Part shown: positions 46,101-56,583 of the stretch, one piece after another
How the letters are laid out: each line of letters starts with the position of its first letter
Numbering within the stretch: position 1 is the stretch's first letter
From: Aspergillus flavus
Lineage: Eukaryota > Ascomycota > Eurotiomycetes > Eurotiales > Aspergillaceae
Assembly: GCF_009017415.1 (NCBI RefSeq)
Contig: NC_092410.1
Coordinates: 3,100,001-3,164,000, forward strand
Length of the DNA stretch: 64,000 bases
Direction of reading: 5' to 3'
Translations under genes and position numbers: made by a program
The notes under the pieces: generated by a model
Databases searched by the model: none
Told to the model about the DNA's origin: nothing
Seen by the model: only the letters and a program-made list of their open reading frames with translations

Positions 46101-46974
46101 TTTCTGGGCCCGCTTCCTGGTAAACGAATAGAACTTGGAACGGTAGTAAATCGGGACTTTCACTTGATAGCCTAATTGACTCGAGACCAACTTGCTGATA
46201 GTGCATAGTATCCAAGTATGTGTCTCGACAGAGCTTGAGCAGACTATGTAGTGATATTCTTCGAGACTGCGTATTATCGGTACTTTGAAACGTGTCCTGC
46301 TTTGCCATGTTAATTCTGACGGGGTGCGTAGCGATACAAGGACCAGCCACAAAGCCGGTGTGATATCTGCCACTTGATACCTCACCCAGGATCACATCAT
46401 CCGAATTGCTATGTTCTGCTATGGTTAAAGCCAAGGCCGCCCTTGCCATTGCAGCTGGTGTAATCTGGAATCGCTTCGCAATTTTGCGAGCGTCGCCTGC
46501 CCACTCACCAATCTTGATCTTGGGGGATCGATCTACTGCCATAGGACCCTTGAGACCATTAGTTACAGGCCATGTAGCACTCATACCCCCTTTAAGGTAG
46601 TCCTTCCAGAAGGCGCAAGCTTTATCGGGGTCCCCGTCCTGTAGCGTGCGTACAAACGTTGAGAAAGAGACCCGATCCTTGTGGGAACTCTTGCACAATG
46701 TGCTACCCTCTTTGTAAACCCCAACCAGACCTTGGATAATTGAAGAGAGGTATTGCCCGTCGTACAAAGCGTGATGAATTTTGAGCCTGAGACTCCATCG
46801 ACTTGAGCCTCTCTCTCGATCCAATTCCAATGACACTGGTATTTTGCCCATATCCATCTGCGGTTGAATGTCGCCGCTGCGTGCCTTTCCACCCTGAATT
46901 GTGGCAACTCTTTGAACCTCAACAGAGCTATCACGAAAGACTGTCTGCAAGAAAGAACGGCCACAGATACCTTG
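43138..46974 (-). pseudogene. NRPS, 3' part: rest of C3, A3, T3 and thioesterase
   Basis: This 1278-codon frame is the exact continuation, in the same reading frame, of the upstream NRPS frame after a single TAG. Numbering from its own first long frame (46950), it contains HHALYDG of the third condensation domain (59-65), FTSGSTGVPKG of the third adenylation domain (about 548-558), the carrier site KLGGDS (about 957-962), and a type-I thioesterase with GYSVGG (1089-1094) and a later His-containing region. It lacks the first part of a condensation domain and so cannot be an ordinary independent gene start. The last 22 residues are strongly basic (KKRSRP, KKTKRR), unusual after a thioesterase. 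See the NRPS 5' part for the whole architecture. Confidence 0.8.
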
Positions 46975-49900
46975 CTAATTTGACGCATCGATGCTAGGTA
47001 GAAATGCTGTGCGGAGCATCTCCTCCCTTTTAACGGTGATTCTCCAAGCAGCAGACAATGCCTCCAGGTCGAGGGCAGAATTTATTGTCACTTGCACAAC
47101 CGCCTGATATGCTGAGCGGCCCTCAAGAACAATGTCGCTTGTAAGGACGCCCTCTTGGAAAGGGGTGCATGGCATTACCCTTTCTATGTCTCCATCGTGT
47201 AGTCCAGCTTCCCTGACTGCTTCTCGCCAACCCACAACTTCATTCGGGGCAAGGTTTGTGAGTGCGTGCGATGCTCCGACCGTGGGTTCAATCATTTCAC
47301 CGTCCCTCTCCGACGAGATTCTCCTGGCGAGCTGTGCGGGAGTTGGATAATCAAATAAATCTCGGACATTCAGAACAGATCCGAGTCGACGAATAATTTT
47401 GGATACCGCTCTCGTCGCCATCAGAGAGTGTCCGCCGAGATTGAAGAAATTATCCATAATGCCAACTTCTGACCCAAGGATATTGCCGAATTCCTCGCAA
47501 AGAGTCCGTTCCAAGTCGTCCCTGGGTGCCACATACTCTCTCTCTATCTCATCTAACGATGGAGAAACAGTCACTGTCATTTGTGCCAGTCTCTTTCTAT
47601 CCACCTTGCCACTATGGTTTATAGGTAGCTGATCGAGGACCTTAATGATAGAGGGTACCATGTATGAAGGAAGTCGTTGCTGCAACCCTTCTCTCAAGGT
47701 CTGTTCAATAGGCTTCCGTAGTCCAGGCAGCATTGGATTGTTTGTCAATGTGTCAGCGTGGCGGCCTTCGTGGTCTGTTGGGAACTGAAATGCTGCCCGT
47801 CCCTGATTTTGTTCTGACTGGATGCGGTGGAATATCGCGTCGAAACCGCCATCCTGTGAAAATTGTCGAGCCCAGCTAACCTCTACCCGAAATCCTGTCA
47901 TGGAAGCTATGTTTATCAGATCAATAACCGAGAGTGAGTTGCGCTTGTGGGCCTCGTCGCGAATAGATGTCAGTCCCTGCCAAGCCTGGGGCTGATTCTC
48001 AAGTGATTCCAGGACGACCCTTTCAACTATTGTCTTTTCGTGAGGGATATTCGCCACGGCTACAACATCGGTATCGTCGGCTCTCTTGCTAAGAATATCG
48101 ATGAGTGCAGCTTGATCCATTGCTTCCGAGACAAAGTCAATCCATTTATGGCTCTCAACGGTATAAATCGAGAGGGGATGATCTCCATGGACAGTATGAA
48201 TAACAGCCGAATAGCGATAACAGCTCAGTTCATTGGTGGCTCGCATCTTCTTAGGTAGAATTTCAACATGCCGGATAAGGCCGGGAAATCGGTGAGGCAA
48301 AGCAGTAAAGAAGCCTGGGTCGACAAGTAACTCTGTCTCATTCTCTACAGTCTCAGCCATAATCTTGCGGATCGCGCTGGGCTCAGCCTTGTCCTCGAGA
48401 ATGTGTAAAGCCTTAGACACTTGGAATTGCCTATACAAGGCGTAGGAGCGCATATCGCCAAAAAACAGAGTTTTCGCCTTGTGCTCCTTCAGAAGATCGC
48501 CTATTGTTCGAGCAAGATAATCTCCGCCTGGGAAGTACTGGGCCACCGAGTTGACCACTACAAGATCTGGCTGCGCAGTGCAAAACTCTGCTATCTTGCC
48601 CACATCTGCCGCTGTCCCGGTATGCAGTCGAACCTTGTCATTCAGGTCGCCACGATGATCATGGATGGTCTTTTGGACAAAGTCAACAATTGGCTGGGCA
48701 GGCTCTAGACCCACGTAGGTCCTCAAGCCCTGTGGTATATTGAACAAGATCATTCCGGAACCTGTCCCTACCTCCAAGACATTGCCAGGGGGGCGGCCAT
48801 CTAGCAGAGTTGAAATGGTGTCATCCAGCCATTCATTCATCTCCCCTTTGTCAATGTTAGTTCCGTCGTACATCGACGTCCAACCAGAAAAGTCGCGTCC
48901 AACTTGATGACTTTGAATTCCGACATCATACACGGCTGTGCTGAAGATCTCTTTCCATCCTTCCTCTTGTTGTTGCTCGTTATTGTGTTCCTTATCTTCA
49001 ACATCCCGCTTCTCTCTCACAAAAGCAACCAGACGAGTATCATCGTCAGCATCGCTTCGCTGCAAGACAACAACCGCTTCGGCCAAGCTGCCTTGATCCA
49101 ATAGAGCTTGCTCTATCTCACCCAGCTCCACCCGATGACCTCTAATTTTGACCTGATCGTTGAGCCGGCCGAAGTATTCCAGCTCACCATCGACCGGGCG
49201 ATACCGGACACGGTCTCCTGTACGATATGCCTTCATCGAGTGTCCGCTGATAGTGATAGTGACGAATAATCCTCCATTTCGTTCTGGATCTGTATAGCCG
49301 CGTGCAAGTCCGTCACCAACTACAACAAGCTCACCCATCACTCCTAGGGGAACAGGGCGTAACTCTTGGTCCATGACGTATGCTCCCGAGTTGTTAATGG
49401 CGCGGCCAATTGGTACGCCATTGGAACATTCGCTGTCTTTCGACATGCAGTATGCTGTACTGACAATTGTGTTTTCCGTTGGTCCATATGCATTGATCAC
49501 GCTCGATCCCACCAACCGTTGTGCTCTGAACATGTCTTGAGGGTCCGCTCGGTCACCACCAACAACCAAAGTATCGAGCTGTGCAACGATATCCGGTGAT
49601 TCGGATAGCAGCTGCTTGAGCATAGCTGGCGTGAGCAGAGCGCATCGGACACCCGTTTTGCTGAAGGTTTGCTCCAGAGCAGCATAGTCCAGGACCGTCA
49701 TGGTATCTATACAGATAACACTGCCGCCATTGAGGAGCGGAGTATAGATCTCTAGAACAGAAGCATCGAATGCAATGCTGCTCAAATGAGCCCAAGCCTT
49801 TGTGCAATCGCTCTCGCTCACAGTGTTGCCACGTTTCATACGTGACACTATCCCTCTATGCTCAATCATCACGCCCTTCGGTTGACCAGTTGACCCAGAC

Positions 49901-52900
49901 GTGAATATAACATAGGCTAGACTGCTTGCCGAAGGCCCCGCGACAGGTACCACGGGAGGTATTTCTTTCGTATCCATGATCCCCAAAATGGGCATTATCA
50001 TAACATCTTTGAGCCCAACGACTGGGGTTTGAACGCCGGAGCCAACCAAGATAAGCCTAGGATCTTGGAGGGAGGCCAGGATAACCTCAATCCGAGCATC
50101 GGGGACTCTTTCATCTAATGGCAAATAGGCCATGCTGGCCTTCAATATTCCCATGAAGGTGACAATTGTTTGGCACGACCGCTGGGAGAATACAGCAACA
50201 ATCGTCTCTGCCGGTAATCCCTGCCCCATCAGCCAGTGACAAATCCTATCAGATTGGTGGTCAAGCTCAGCATAGGTTAGCTGGCAGGATGAGTCCTTGA
50301 CCGCCACTGCGCTAGGCGAGGCAGCGACCTGCTGGCCAAAGAGTTCGACCACACTTATATCTTTCGGGTAGTCAGTGGATGGAGTTCCGACTATGTCCAC
50401 ATCTTGAAAAGTGGACGGTGCTTGCATGAGTGGTATAACATCAATCTTTGTATTAGGGCTTTGCACGCCATATTGGAGGATACTCATAAAGACTGATGAT
50501 ATTGCTTGGATTGTCTCAGAGTGAAAGAGATCAGTGGCATACATGATCTCACCTGCGAGGCCATCGGCATGCTGATAGAAGTGAACCTCTAGATCGAACC
50601 TGGTAGCATATGTGACATTGATTCTTTCAGTGTAGAGCCCTTCAAGGGAGATCTGATCAAAGCCCTCCGGGTGTACAGCGAATACTGTCTGGACCAATGG
50701 ATTACGATCCGTGGCTCTTGTGGGTTGCAGCTCTGAGACAATATCTTCGAAGGGGACCTCCTCATTATCGAAAGCCGCCGTTACGGTATCCCTGACATGC
50801 TTTGTCAATGTATCGAATGAATCTGTTTCCGAGATACGAATCCTTATGCATTGCACATTGACAAACAAACCGATTATGCCTTCGTGCTCCGCTCTGCTCC
50901 GGTTCGTTATTGGTGTCCCAACAGTCGCGTCCTCGGTCCCACAGAGACGATAATGAGCGGCTCGGAATGCTGCCAGTAGGGGTACAAATGGCGTTACTTG
51001 ATAGCTCTGGCAAAAGCTTCGGAGCTGGTCATATATCTCCCCTGTGATGCTCAGTGTTCTCACTTCAGCATTGCCTGATGGACTGGACGGTCGTGCCTTG
51101 TCACAGAAAAACTCAGCCGGCTGGCTACCTTGTAACTGTTCAGACCAGTACTTGAGCTGATGGCGGTGCTTAGCAAGTTGCTCCTCCTGCCGTTGCCAAA
51201 CAGAATAGGCAGGATATTGAAGTGGGAGTGGTGTCAATCGAGTCATTGGATCACTGCCGCTGATAGCCGCAGCGTACAGCACAGCTAGCTCCCGAAGCAC
51301 AATACCCATCGACCAGCCATCTCCTATGATATGATGTATAACAATCGATATGACATGGTTCTGTGAATCTATCCGAAAGACTGACGGCCTCCATCCAGGC
51401 TCTCTTGTAAGGTTAAAAGGCGTGGTCTGCTCCTTAAGGAGTGCCTTGTGAAGCGTCTGCTCCTTATCGCTTCCATTTATATCTGTTACTCGCAGTGGCC
51501 TGTGCTGAAACGGATGGACCACTTGAACAGTTACTCCGTCTTTTTGCTCGAAGGTTGTTCGAAGGGTTTCATGCCGCTGTTCAAGGGCAAGGAAGGCCGC
51601 TTCCAACGCATCTAGGCGAAGCGGGCCTCGAACCCGGAAGGCCAATATCATTAGATACCAACTTAAGCTTTGGTGTAGCTGGTCTAGGAACCACAGCCGA
51701 GATTGAGCAGAAGATAGCTCCACAGGCTCTGAAACTCGGTCCAATCTTGGCTTCCGTGCTTCTGATTGCTCTGTGGATTCGCCTGGTTGATAAATCCGGG
51801 CACATAAGGAACGAGGAGTAGGAAATTGCAAGATATCTCGAAAGGTAATTTCAAGATTCAGCTCGTGATTGATTCTGGTAGCGGCTCGGATGGCAGTGAT
51901 AGAATGTCCACCCATGTTCAGGAGATTATCATCAACTCCCACTCGACACGACAACACATCACCAAACACATTACATACAACCCTCTCCGCTTTGCTCTGG
52001 GGTTCGGAATAACTGGCTGTTGCGAGTTGCGCCTCGTCCTCGATCAGTTTCGTGGCTCGATTCGACAGCCCACGTCGATCAACTTTTCCATTCATCGTAT
52101 GTGGAAGACGATCTTTCACCTGGAAGATAAACGCTGGCACCATGTACTCCGGCAAAGTCTGAGAAGCCTTGGACATGAGCTCCTTTGTAGTTTGGGACCA
52201 AGACAGCTCTCCAGACGCTCCGTTCTGGTCATTGGTTGTAGATCTTGTATGCAACTCGACGAATGCTGCCAAACAGCCGCCATCAGATGTGTCAGCCTTA
52301 ACAACTGCACAGGCCTTCACTCGACTATGCATTGTAATTACTGCTTCAGCCTCCTCCACTTCTATTCTTTGGCCGCGGAGTTTGACCTGATTGTCAATGC
52401 GCCCAATGTAGTCCAGCGTCCCATCAGGCAAGAACCGGCCGAAATCTCCCGTTCGATATACCAGTTTAGAGTCAGGGAAGGGGCTAGGTTGGAATTTTGA
52501 CGCTGTTAGTTCTGGATTTCCCAAATAGCCTCGCGTGACTTGCGGCCCTCCTATAATGATCTCCCCAATTTCCCCAACAGCTACTTGTTGGAAGGTCTGT
52601 GGCACTACAACATAGATTCGACTTCGTCCGTAAGGCAGCCCAACGGGAATCTTTTGTACAGACTGGTCGCTCGGGTCAGTTTTATAGAGTGTTGCAACGA
52701 CTGTGGTTTCGCTAGGACCGTATCCGTTAAATATACGACATTCTTTGGGCGTGTCTCGTAAGAGGGAAGGGTGGAACACTTCTCCTCCAAGAGTAATAAC
52801 ACGCAGAAAAACTGGAATCTGTTCATTGAATGCACTTGCCACGGCAGGCGTCGTGCATAGATGTGTTACGCTGGTCTTCTCCAACCACTGGGGCAGTGAT

Positions 52901-54963
52901 GATAGCAAGCTCGTTGTTGAACCAAGTATAAGCCGTCCCCCACATCCTAGTGTGCCGAAGACATCTAGTATTATAATGTCGAACGTAGGGCCTGTCAACT
53001 GAAGCTGACAAGCAGTCCAGTCCCCCATAAAACCAGGCACTTTGGTACGTACAACTGCCGCGATATTGCGATGCTCAATCATGATTCCTTTCGGCACTCC
53101 AGTCGTCCCTGAGGTGAAATGAACACATGCCAACGAGGAAGCCGAAAAGCCTTCTCTTCTTTTATTGAGAGAACGTTGACCTAGTTGAGGGTTCTGCTCA
53201 TTGAGAAGATCGCCTAAAGTGAATATTGATGCACCTCTCCTGCGTGCGATTTCGCTCAGTTTCTCTGCGCCGGTCATGTTGCCACACAGAATAATGCTTG
53301 CCTTGCACAGCTCAAGAATATGTGCGATTCGCTCAGCCGGGTGATTCACATCAATGACGACATATGCTAGACCAGCTTTCAGAATCGACATGATGGCTAT
53401 AATCATATCAATGCTCTTTTCAAACCAGATTGCAACCACCTCCTCGTAATCAGCTGGTCGTGGGACTAAGCGCCCGATTTGGTACGCAAGGGCGCCTGCC
53501 ATCTCGTCGCATCGTAGGTTCAGATCGGCGTAGGTCATGTACTGGGAATTCTCGTATTGTAAAGCGATCTTTTGTGGCGTTCGCTTTGCCTGGAGTTCAA
53601 ATATTTCATGGACTCCAACCTCAGTTTTGATGTGAGGCTCGGTCGAACAGTGGAGCTGCTCCTGTGGTATAGCGTCGATTTCGTGTCTCTTGACAATGTT
53701 GAGAAGTGGATCACCGTCCGAGCTCCCGTGATGAAAGGTATAATGGGATAGGTGGGTGTGGTTTCCTTGCAGCCATTGCAAATACCCACCAAAGGTTCGC
53801 AGGAGCCTAGTTATATAGTCGTCCGTATACCTACTCTGATGATAACGAATACTGACGTGAAAGAATCCTTCTCTCGGTGGCAATAGCTCGACGACCAAAG
53901 GAATGTCAGTTTTTGTCTCCCGGTAATCCCATAGGAAACCGCCAACTCCATTTGAAGGATACGACATGTCTGTCTGGCAAACAAGGCTGACATCGATATG
54001 ATGGGCTAGCTCCGGTAAAAGTGATTTGAGCTGACCAACAGAAAACCCATGTTCAACATCGTGGGTTGACTTCAGTGACTGCGCAGCATCTGATAACGGA
54101 GTATCTCTGGGAAACCGGGCATGTCGAATTTGAGGAGCCAATAGAGGACCGAGGACCTCTTGATGCTGCTGTGAAAGAGCCTTTCGACCTGACATGATCT
54201 CCAGGAACACTGTCTCACTGACGCCCTGGCACGAGCACAATGCCATCGATAGCGCCAATCTTGCTATCCAGGCGGGAACGGCAGCTCTAGCAGCATAAGG
54301 GGGAAACCTCGTTTCGATGCGGCTTGTTTGCTCGGCGTGCCGGAAGTTCTCAGTCGATCGCCGGCCAGGCTCCATACTTTGGAGGTTAGGTTTGATTTGC
54401 ACTGCCGCAAACCTCTCCTTGATTTGAGCGCGAGTATCATCATTGCACCGTTTAGCCAGGGCTTTGTTGGCTGCAAAGATGTCGAATTGCGGTACTACAG
54501 ACGCTGGGGAGTCTAGCTCATTTTGAATCGCGAGTAGTAGCTGACGTGCCGAGGTTCCATCGAGTATTGCGTGGTGGAAGCTCAGAGTCAATCGTGATCC
54601 TTGTTGATCGGACGACTGCGAAAGAGAGATCTTCCATGGCAATTCCCCGGACCACTCTACACCGGCTGAAAAGGGCGATCCTATCATATAGAATACCACA
54701 TTTGCATTCTGGGCGTTGTACCCAATGAAGGTGCCCATCTTGAGAAGGTATTTCGTATCGAGAACCACAAGACGCACCATGGTCGACTTTGTGCTGTTGC
54801 CATTATCGTCCCAACAAAACAATGACCGCAAGATGGCGTGTTTTTCTATCAGTCTCTGCAGGGCATGGGACAACTGGGTGGCCTGGATCTTCTGGGTCGT
54901 AGTGAAATGGTATGTTTCCAGATAGACCTGATGGTCCACGTCCATCATTGTCGCAAGAATCAT
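46975..54963 (-). CDS. Nonribosomal peptide synthetase, 5' part (C-A-T-C-A-nMT-T-C), interrupted by TAG
   Basis: An intron-free frame of about 2660 codons. Counting from 54975: C1 with HHAILDG (134-140), A1 with FTSGTTGVPKG (620-630), T1 with GGHS (1022-1025), C2 with HHIIGDG (1214-1220), and A2 with FTSGSTGQPKG (1691-1701). A2 is interrupted by an N-methyltransferase with the SAM motif LEVGTGSG (2067-2074). T2 has GGHS (2514-2517), then the start of C3. The frame stops at TAG (46977-46975) inside C3, but the same frame continues downstream. The first in-frame ATG is 54963, yet condensation-domain-like codons extend upstream. An exon starting at 55100 with a poor GTAGTC donor could supply them. 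The product would be a tripeptide, N-methylated at residue 2, with a starter C domain possibly adding an acyl or amino group. Confidence 0.88.
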   Translation of the reverse strand: MILATMMDVDHQVYLETYHFTTTQKIQATQLSHALQRLIEKHAILRSLFCWDDNGNSTKSTMVRLVVLDTKYLLKMGTFIGYNAQNANVVFYMIGSPFSAGVEWSGELPWKISLSQSSDQQGSRLTLSFHHAILDGTSARQLLLAIQNELDSPASVVPQFDIFAANKALAKRCNDDTRAQIKERFAAVQIKPNLQSMEPGRRSTENFRHAEQTSRIETRFPPYAARAAVPAWIARLALSMALCSCQGVSETVFLEIMSGRKALSQQHQEVLGPLLAPQIRHARFPRDTPLSDAAQSLKSTHDVEHGFSVGQLKSLLPELAHHIDVSLVCQTDMSYPSNGVGGFLWDYRETKTDIPLVVELLPPREGFFHVSIRYHQSRYTDDYITRLLRTFGGYLQWLQGNHTHLSHYTFHHGSSDGDPLLNIVKRHEIDAIPQEQLHCSTEPHIKTEVGVHEIFELQAKRTPQKIALQYENSQYMTYADLNLRCDEMAGALAYQIGRLVPRPADYEEVVAIWFEKSIDMIIAIMSILKAGLAYVVIDVNHPAERIAHILELCKASIILCGNMTGAEKLSEIARRRGASIFTLGDLLNEQNPQLGQRSLNKRREGFSASSLACVHFTSGTTGVPKGIMIEHRNIAAVVRTKVPGFMGDWTACQLQLTGPTFDIIILDVFGTLGCGGRLILGSTTSLLSSLPQWLEKTSVTHLCTTPAVASAFNEQIPVFLRVITLGGEVFHPSLLRDTPKECRIFNGYGPSETTVVATLYKTDPSDQSVQKIPVGLPYGRSRIYVVVPQTFQQVAVGEIGEIIIGGPQVTRGYLGNPELTASKFQPSPFPDSKLVYRTGDFGRFLPDGTLDYIGRIDNQVKLRGQRIEVEEAEAVITMHSRVKACAVVKADTSDGGCLAAFVELHTRSTTNDQNGASGELSWSQTTKELMSKASQTLPEYMVPAFIFQVKDRLPHTMNGKVDRRGLSNRATKLIEDEAQLATASYSEPQSKAERVVCNVFGDVLSCRVGVDDNLLNMGGHSITAIRAATRINHELNLEITFRDILQFPTPRSLCARIYQPGESTEQSEARKPRLDRVSEPVELSSAQSRLWFLDQLHQSLSWYLMILAFRVRGPLRLDALEAAFLALEQRHETLRTTFEQKDGVTVQVVHPFQHRPLRVTDINGSDKEQTLHKALLKEQTTPFNLTREPGWRPSVFRIDSQNHVISIVIHHIIGDGWSMGIVLRELAVLYAAAISGSDPMTRLTPLPLQYPAYSVWQRQEEQLAKHRHQLKYWSEQLQGSQPAEFFCDKARPSSPSGNAEVRTLSITGEIYDQLRSFCQSYQVTPFVPLLAAFRAAHYRLCGTEDATVGTPITNRSRAEHEGIIGLFVNVQCIRIRISETDSFDTLTKHVRDTVTAAFDNEEVPFEDIVSELQPTRATDRNPLVQTVFAVHPEGFDQISLEGLYTERINVTYATRFDLEVHFYQHADGLAGEIMYATDLFHSETIQAISSVFMSILQYGVQSPNTKIDVIPLMQAPSTFQDVDIVGTPSTDYPKDISVVELFGQQVAASPSAVAVKDSSCQLTYAELDHQSDRICHWLMGQGLPAETIVAVFSQRSCQTIVTFMGILKASMAYLPLDERVPDARIEVILASLQDPRLILVGSGVQTPVVGLKDVMIMPILGIMDTKEIPPVVPVAGPSASSLAYVIFTSGSTGQPKGVMIEHRGIVSRMKRGNTVSESDCTKAWAHLSSIAFDASVLEIYTPLLNGGSVICIDTMTVLDYAALEQTFSKTGVRCALLTPAMLKQLLSESPDIVAQLDTLVVGGDRADPQDMFRAQRLVGSSVINAYGPTENTIVSTAYCMSKDSECSNGVPIGRAINNSGAYVMDQELRPVPLGVMGELVVVGDGLARGYTDPERNGGLFVTITISGHSMKAYRTGDRVRYRPVDGELEYFGRLNDQVKIRGHRVELGEIEQALLDQGSLAEAVVVLQRSDADDDTRLVAFVREKRDVEDKEHNNEQQQEEGWKEIFSTAVYDVGIQSHQVGRDFSGWTSMYDGTNIDKGEMNEWLDDTISTLLDGRPPGNVLEVGTGSGMILFNIPQGLRTYVGLEPAQPIVDFVQKTIHDHRGDLNDKVRLHTGTAADVGKIAEFCTAQPDLVVVNSVAQYFPGGDYLARTIGDLLKEHKAKTLFFGDMRSYALYRQFQVSKALHILEDKAEPSAIRKIMAETVENETELLVDPGFFTALPHRFPGLIRHVEILPKKMRATNELSCYRYSAVIHTVHGDHPLSIYTVESHKWIDFVSEAMDQAALIDILSKRADDTDVVAVANIPHEKTIVERVVLESLENQPQAWQGLTSIRDEAHKRNSLSVIDLINIASMTGFRVEVSWARQFSQDGGFDAIFHRIQSEQNQGRAAFQFPTDHEGRHADTLTNNPMLPGLRKPIEQTLREGLQQRLPSYMVPSIIKVLDQLPINHSGKVDRKRLAQMTVTVSPSLDEIEREYVAPRDDLERTLCEEFGNILGSEVGIMDNFFNLGGHSLMATRAVSKIIRRLGSVLNVRDLFDYPTPAQLARRISSERDGEMIEPTVGASHALTNLAPNEVVGWREAVREAGLHDGDIERVMPCTPFQEGVLTSDIVLEGRSAYQAVVQVTINSALDLEALSAAWRITVKREEMLRTAFLPSIDASN

Positions 54964-55100
54964 CTCTTCTTGCAACTTGGAGGCCGCATGTGCCGTTTGG
55001 ATGTGGGTAAGGGGATCTTAGCTTGTTGAATCGAGTCGGTAATAGTATCCATAGCGAACGTAGGCTCTAGTGCCTCTCTCTCAGGGTCTAGACTACCCAT

Positions 55101-55733
55101 AGTAAAATGGAATAATGATCGTATCGTTATCAACCTCCGTGGTGGGCTTCAGAGGGGTAAGTCAACAATTGCAGAAGATACCAGTCAAATGTCCTAATAC
55201 GAGAAGATGCGGAAAGAATGCCAGTACTCAGAAATTTCCCTATTTAAATCTAGTTTGGCGCTTGGGGTGGCTGTCCGCCCTTCCCAGTTGATACGAGCAT
55301 GTAGCCCACATGTTTCAAGTTGAATTACTACTAGTAGTCAGTTCCTAATGACCGATCTTACTGTCCGATCAGCCTTGGAGTGGCGTTCCTCCCAATAGAT
55401 TAGAAGTACCTTCAATCACTATACTCCACTATGTTTAGCCAAGAGACTCGTGGCTCCCAGCTCCATGGGGCACACATACTGTGGGAACACCCAACAGATA
55501 CGATAGAAAAACTATTTGATTAATACAATAATATACACCTTCTCATTCAGCGAAATCCCAATATGTCTAGGGTATACTTTGTATATGATTCTAGTGGTGG
55601 CATTCTTTCACAATGACTCCGTAAAGTGAGTATAAACAGCCATTTCTTTCAAAGCTACATTTTTCTACTCTCCCGACATGAATAAGTAAATCCTAGGATT
55701 TCTTTCTCTCTTTTTTCTTTTAAAAAAAAAAAA

Positions 55734-55777
<44 letters not shown>

Positions 55778-56583
55778 AAAGAAAAGAAAAAGAAAAAACA
55801 AATACTATAGGTAAGATGACAATGCATGAGATTTAGTAATAGGTTTGCACGGTCCAGGCTGCAGACCCACACCGAACCCAGCCGTAGTTCGGGATCTGCA
55901 CCATCGCGCACGAGTTGCACGTTGCACCTCAACTTCGGGGGGGCACGGGAGTACCTGACCCACTGATTGTCGTTAGGAGGCTAGCAATAGTATCATCTCT
56001 GCCTTTACATTCAAAATTGGTTCTCCATACACCGCCAAAGCTAACCCAGTTGCTTCTACGCCAGGAATGCTTGGCCGGTAAACGAGAGCTGTACATCGGC
56101 TTCAGCTTCTCACATTCCTCTATGTACTAATTCCCTGGTCAGCTTTGAGTTCCATATAATGTCGATCAGCTGAGCGGAATGACAACGTGTTGAAAGCTGC
56201 CCCATGTATGTATGTGTGGATGCGCTATTGAACCTTCTTGATTGAAACCCGACAGCCTTGCCTAGCTGTCATCGATGCGGTTCTGTGAATCACGTCGTTA
56301 ATAAGCTGCATACATATGTGCTATTTTCTTCGAAGAAAGCCATATAAAGTTTCGGTAAGTAATAGTGGTTAGTCCTATTAGCTTCCATAACCTAGCCTCA
56401 ACAATTCCTATACGTCAATTCCTAGCCCCAAGTGAAGTTGAATAACAGCATGATTTACTCTCCCGGCGTCTTTATATATTTCTTCAACTCTGGTCGAATG
56501 CCCCTCAATTAAGCTACTTGAATTCAACATCCTTCTTTCGCCAACGGTTCGAGCTACGCTTTGCGCAACAGTCAAGTATAACA
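55101..56583. other. NRPS upstream region, mostly without features
   Basis: About 1.5 kb between the divergent NRPS and the small plus-strand gene. An ATTTAAAT TATA-like block sits at about 55243, 145 bp upstream of the candidate NRPS start at 55100. A poly-purine microsatellite is annotated separately. No CCGTCGG element was seen. Confidence 0.5.
55722..55798 (+). repeat. (A)n and (AAAG)n microsatellite with adjoining pyrimidine tract
   Basis: Fourteen A residues run into about eleven GAAA units and then irregular GAAAA units. Immediately before, 55701-55720 is a T/C tract, so the two together form an imperfect inverted repeat that could fold into a hairpin. It is a likely hot spot for length variation; no gene function is implied. 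Confidence 0.9.
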
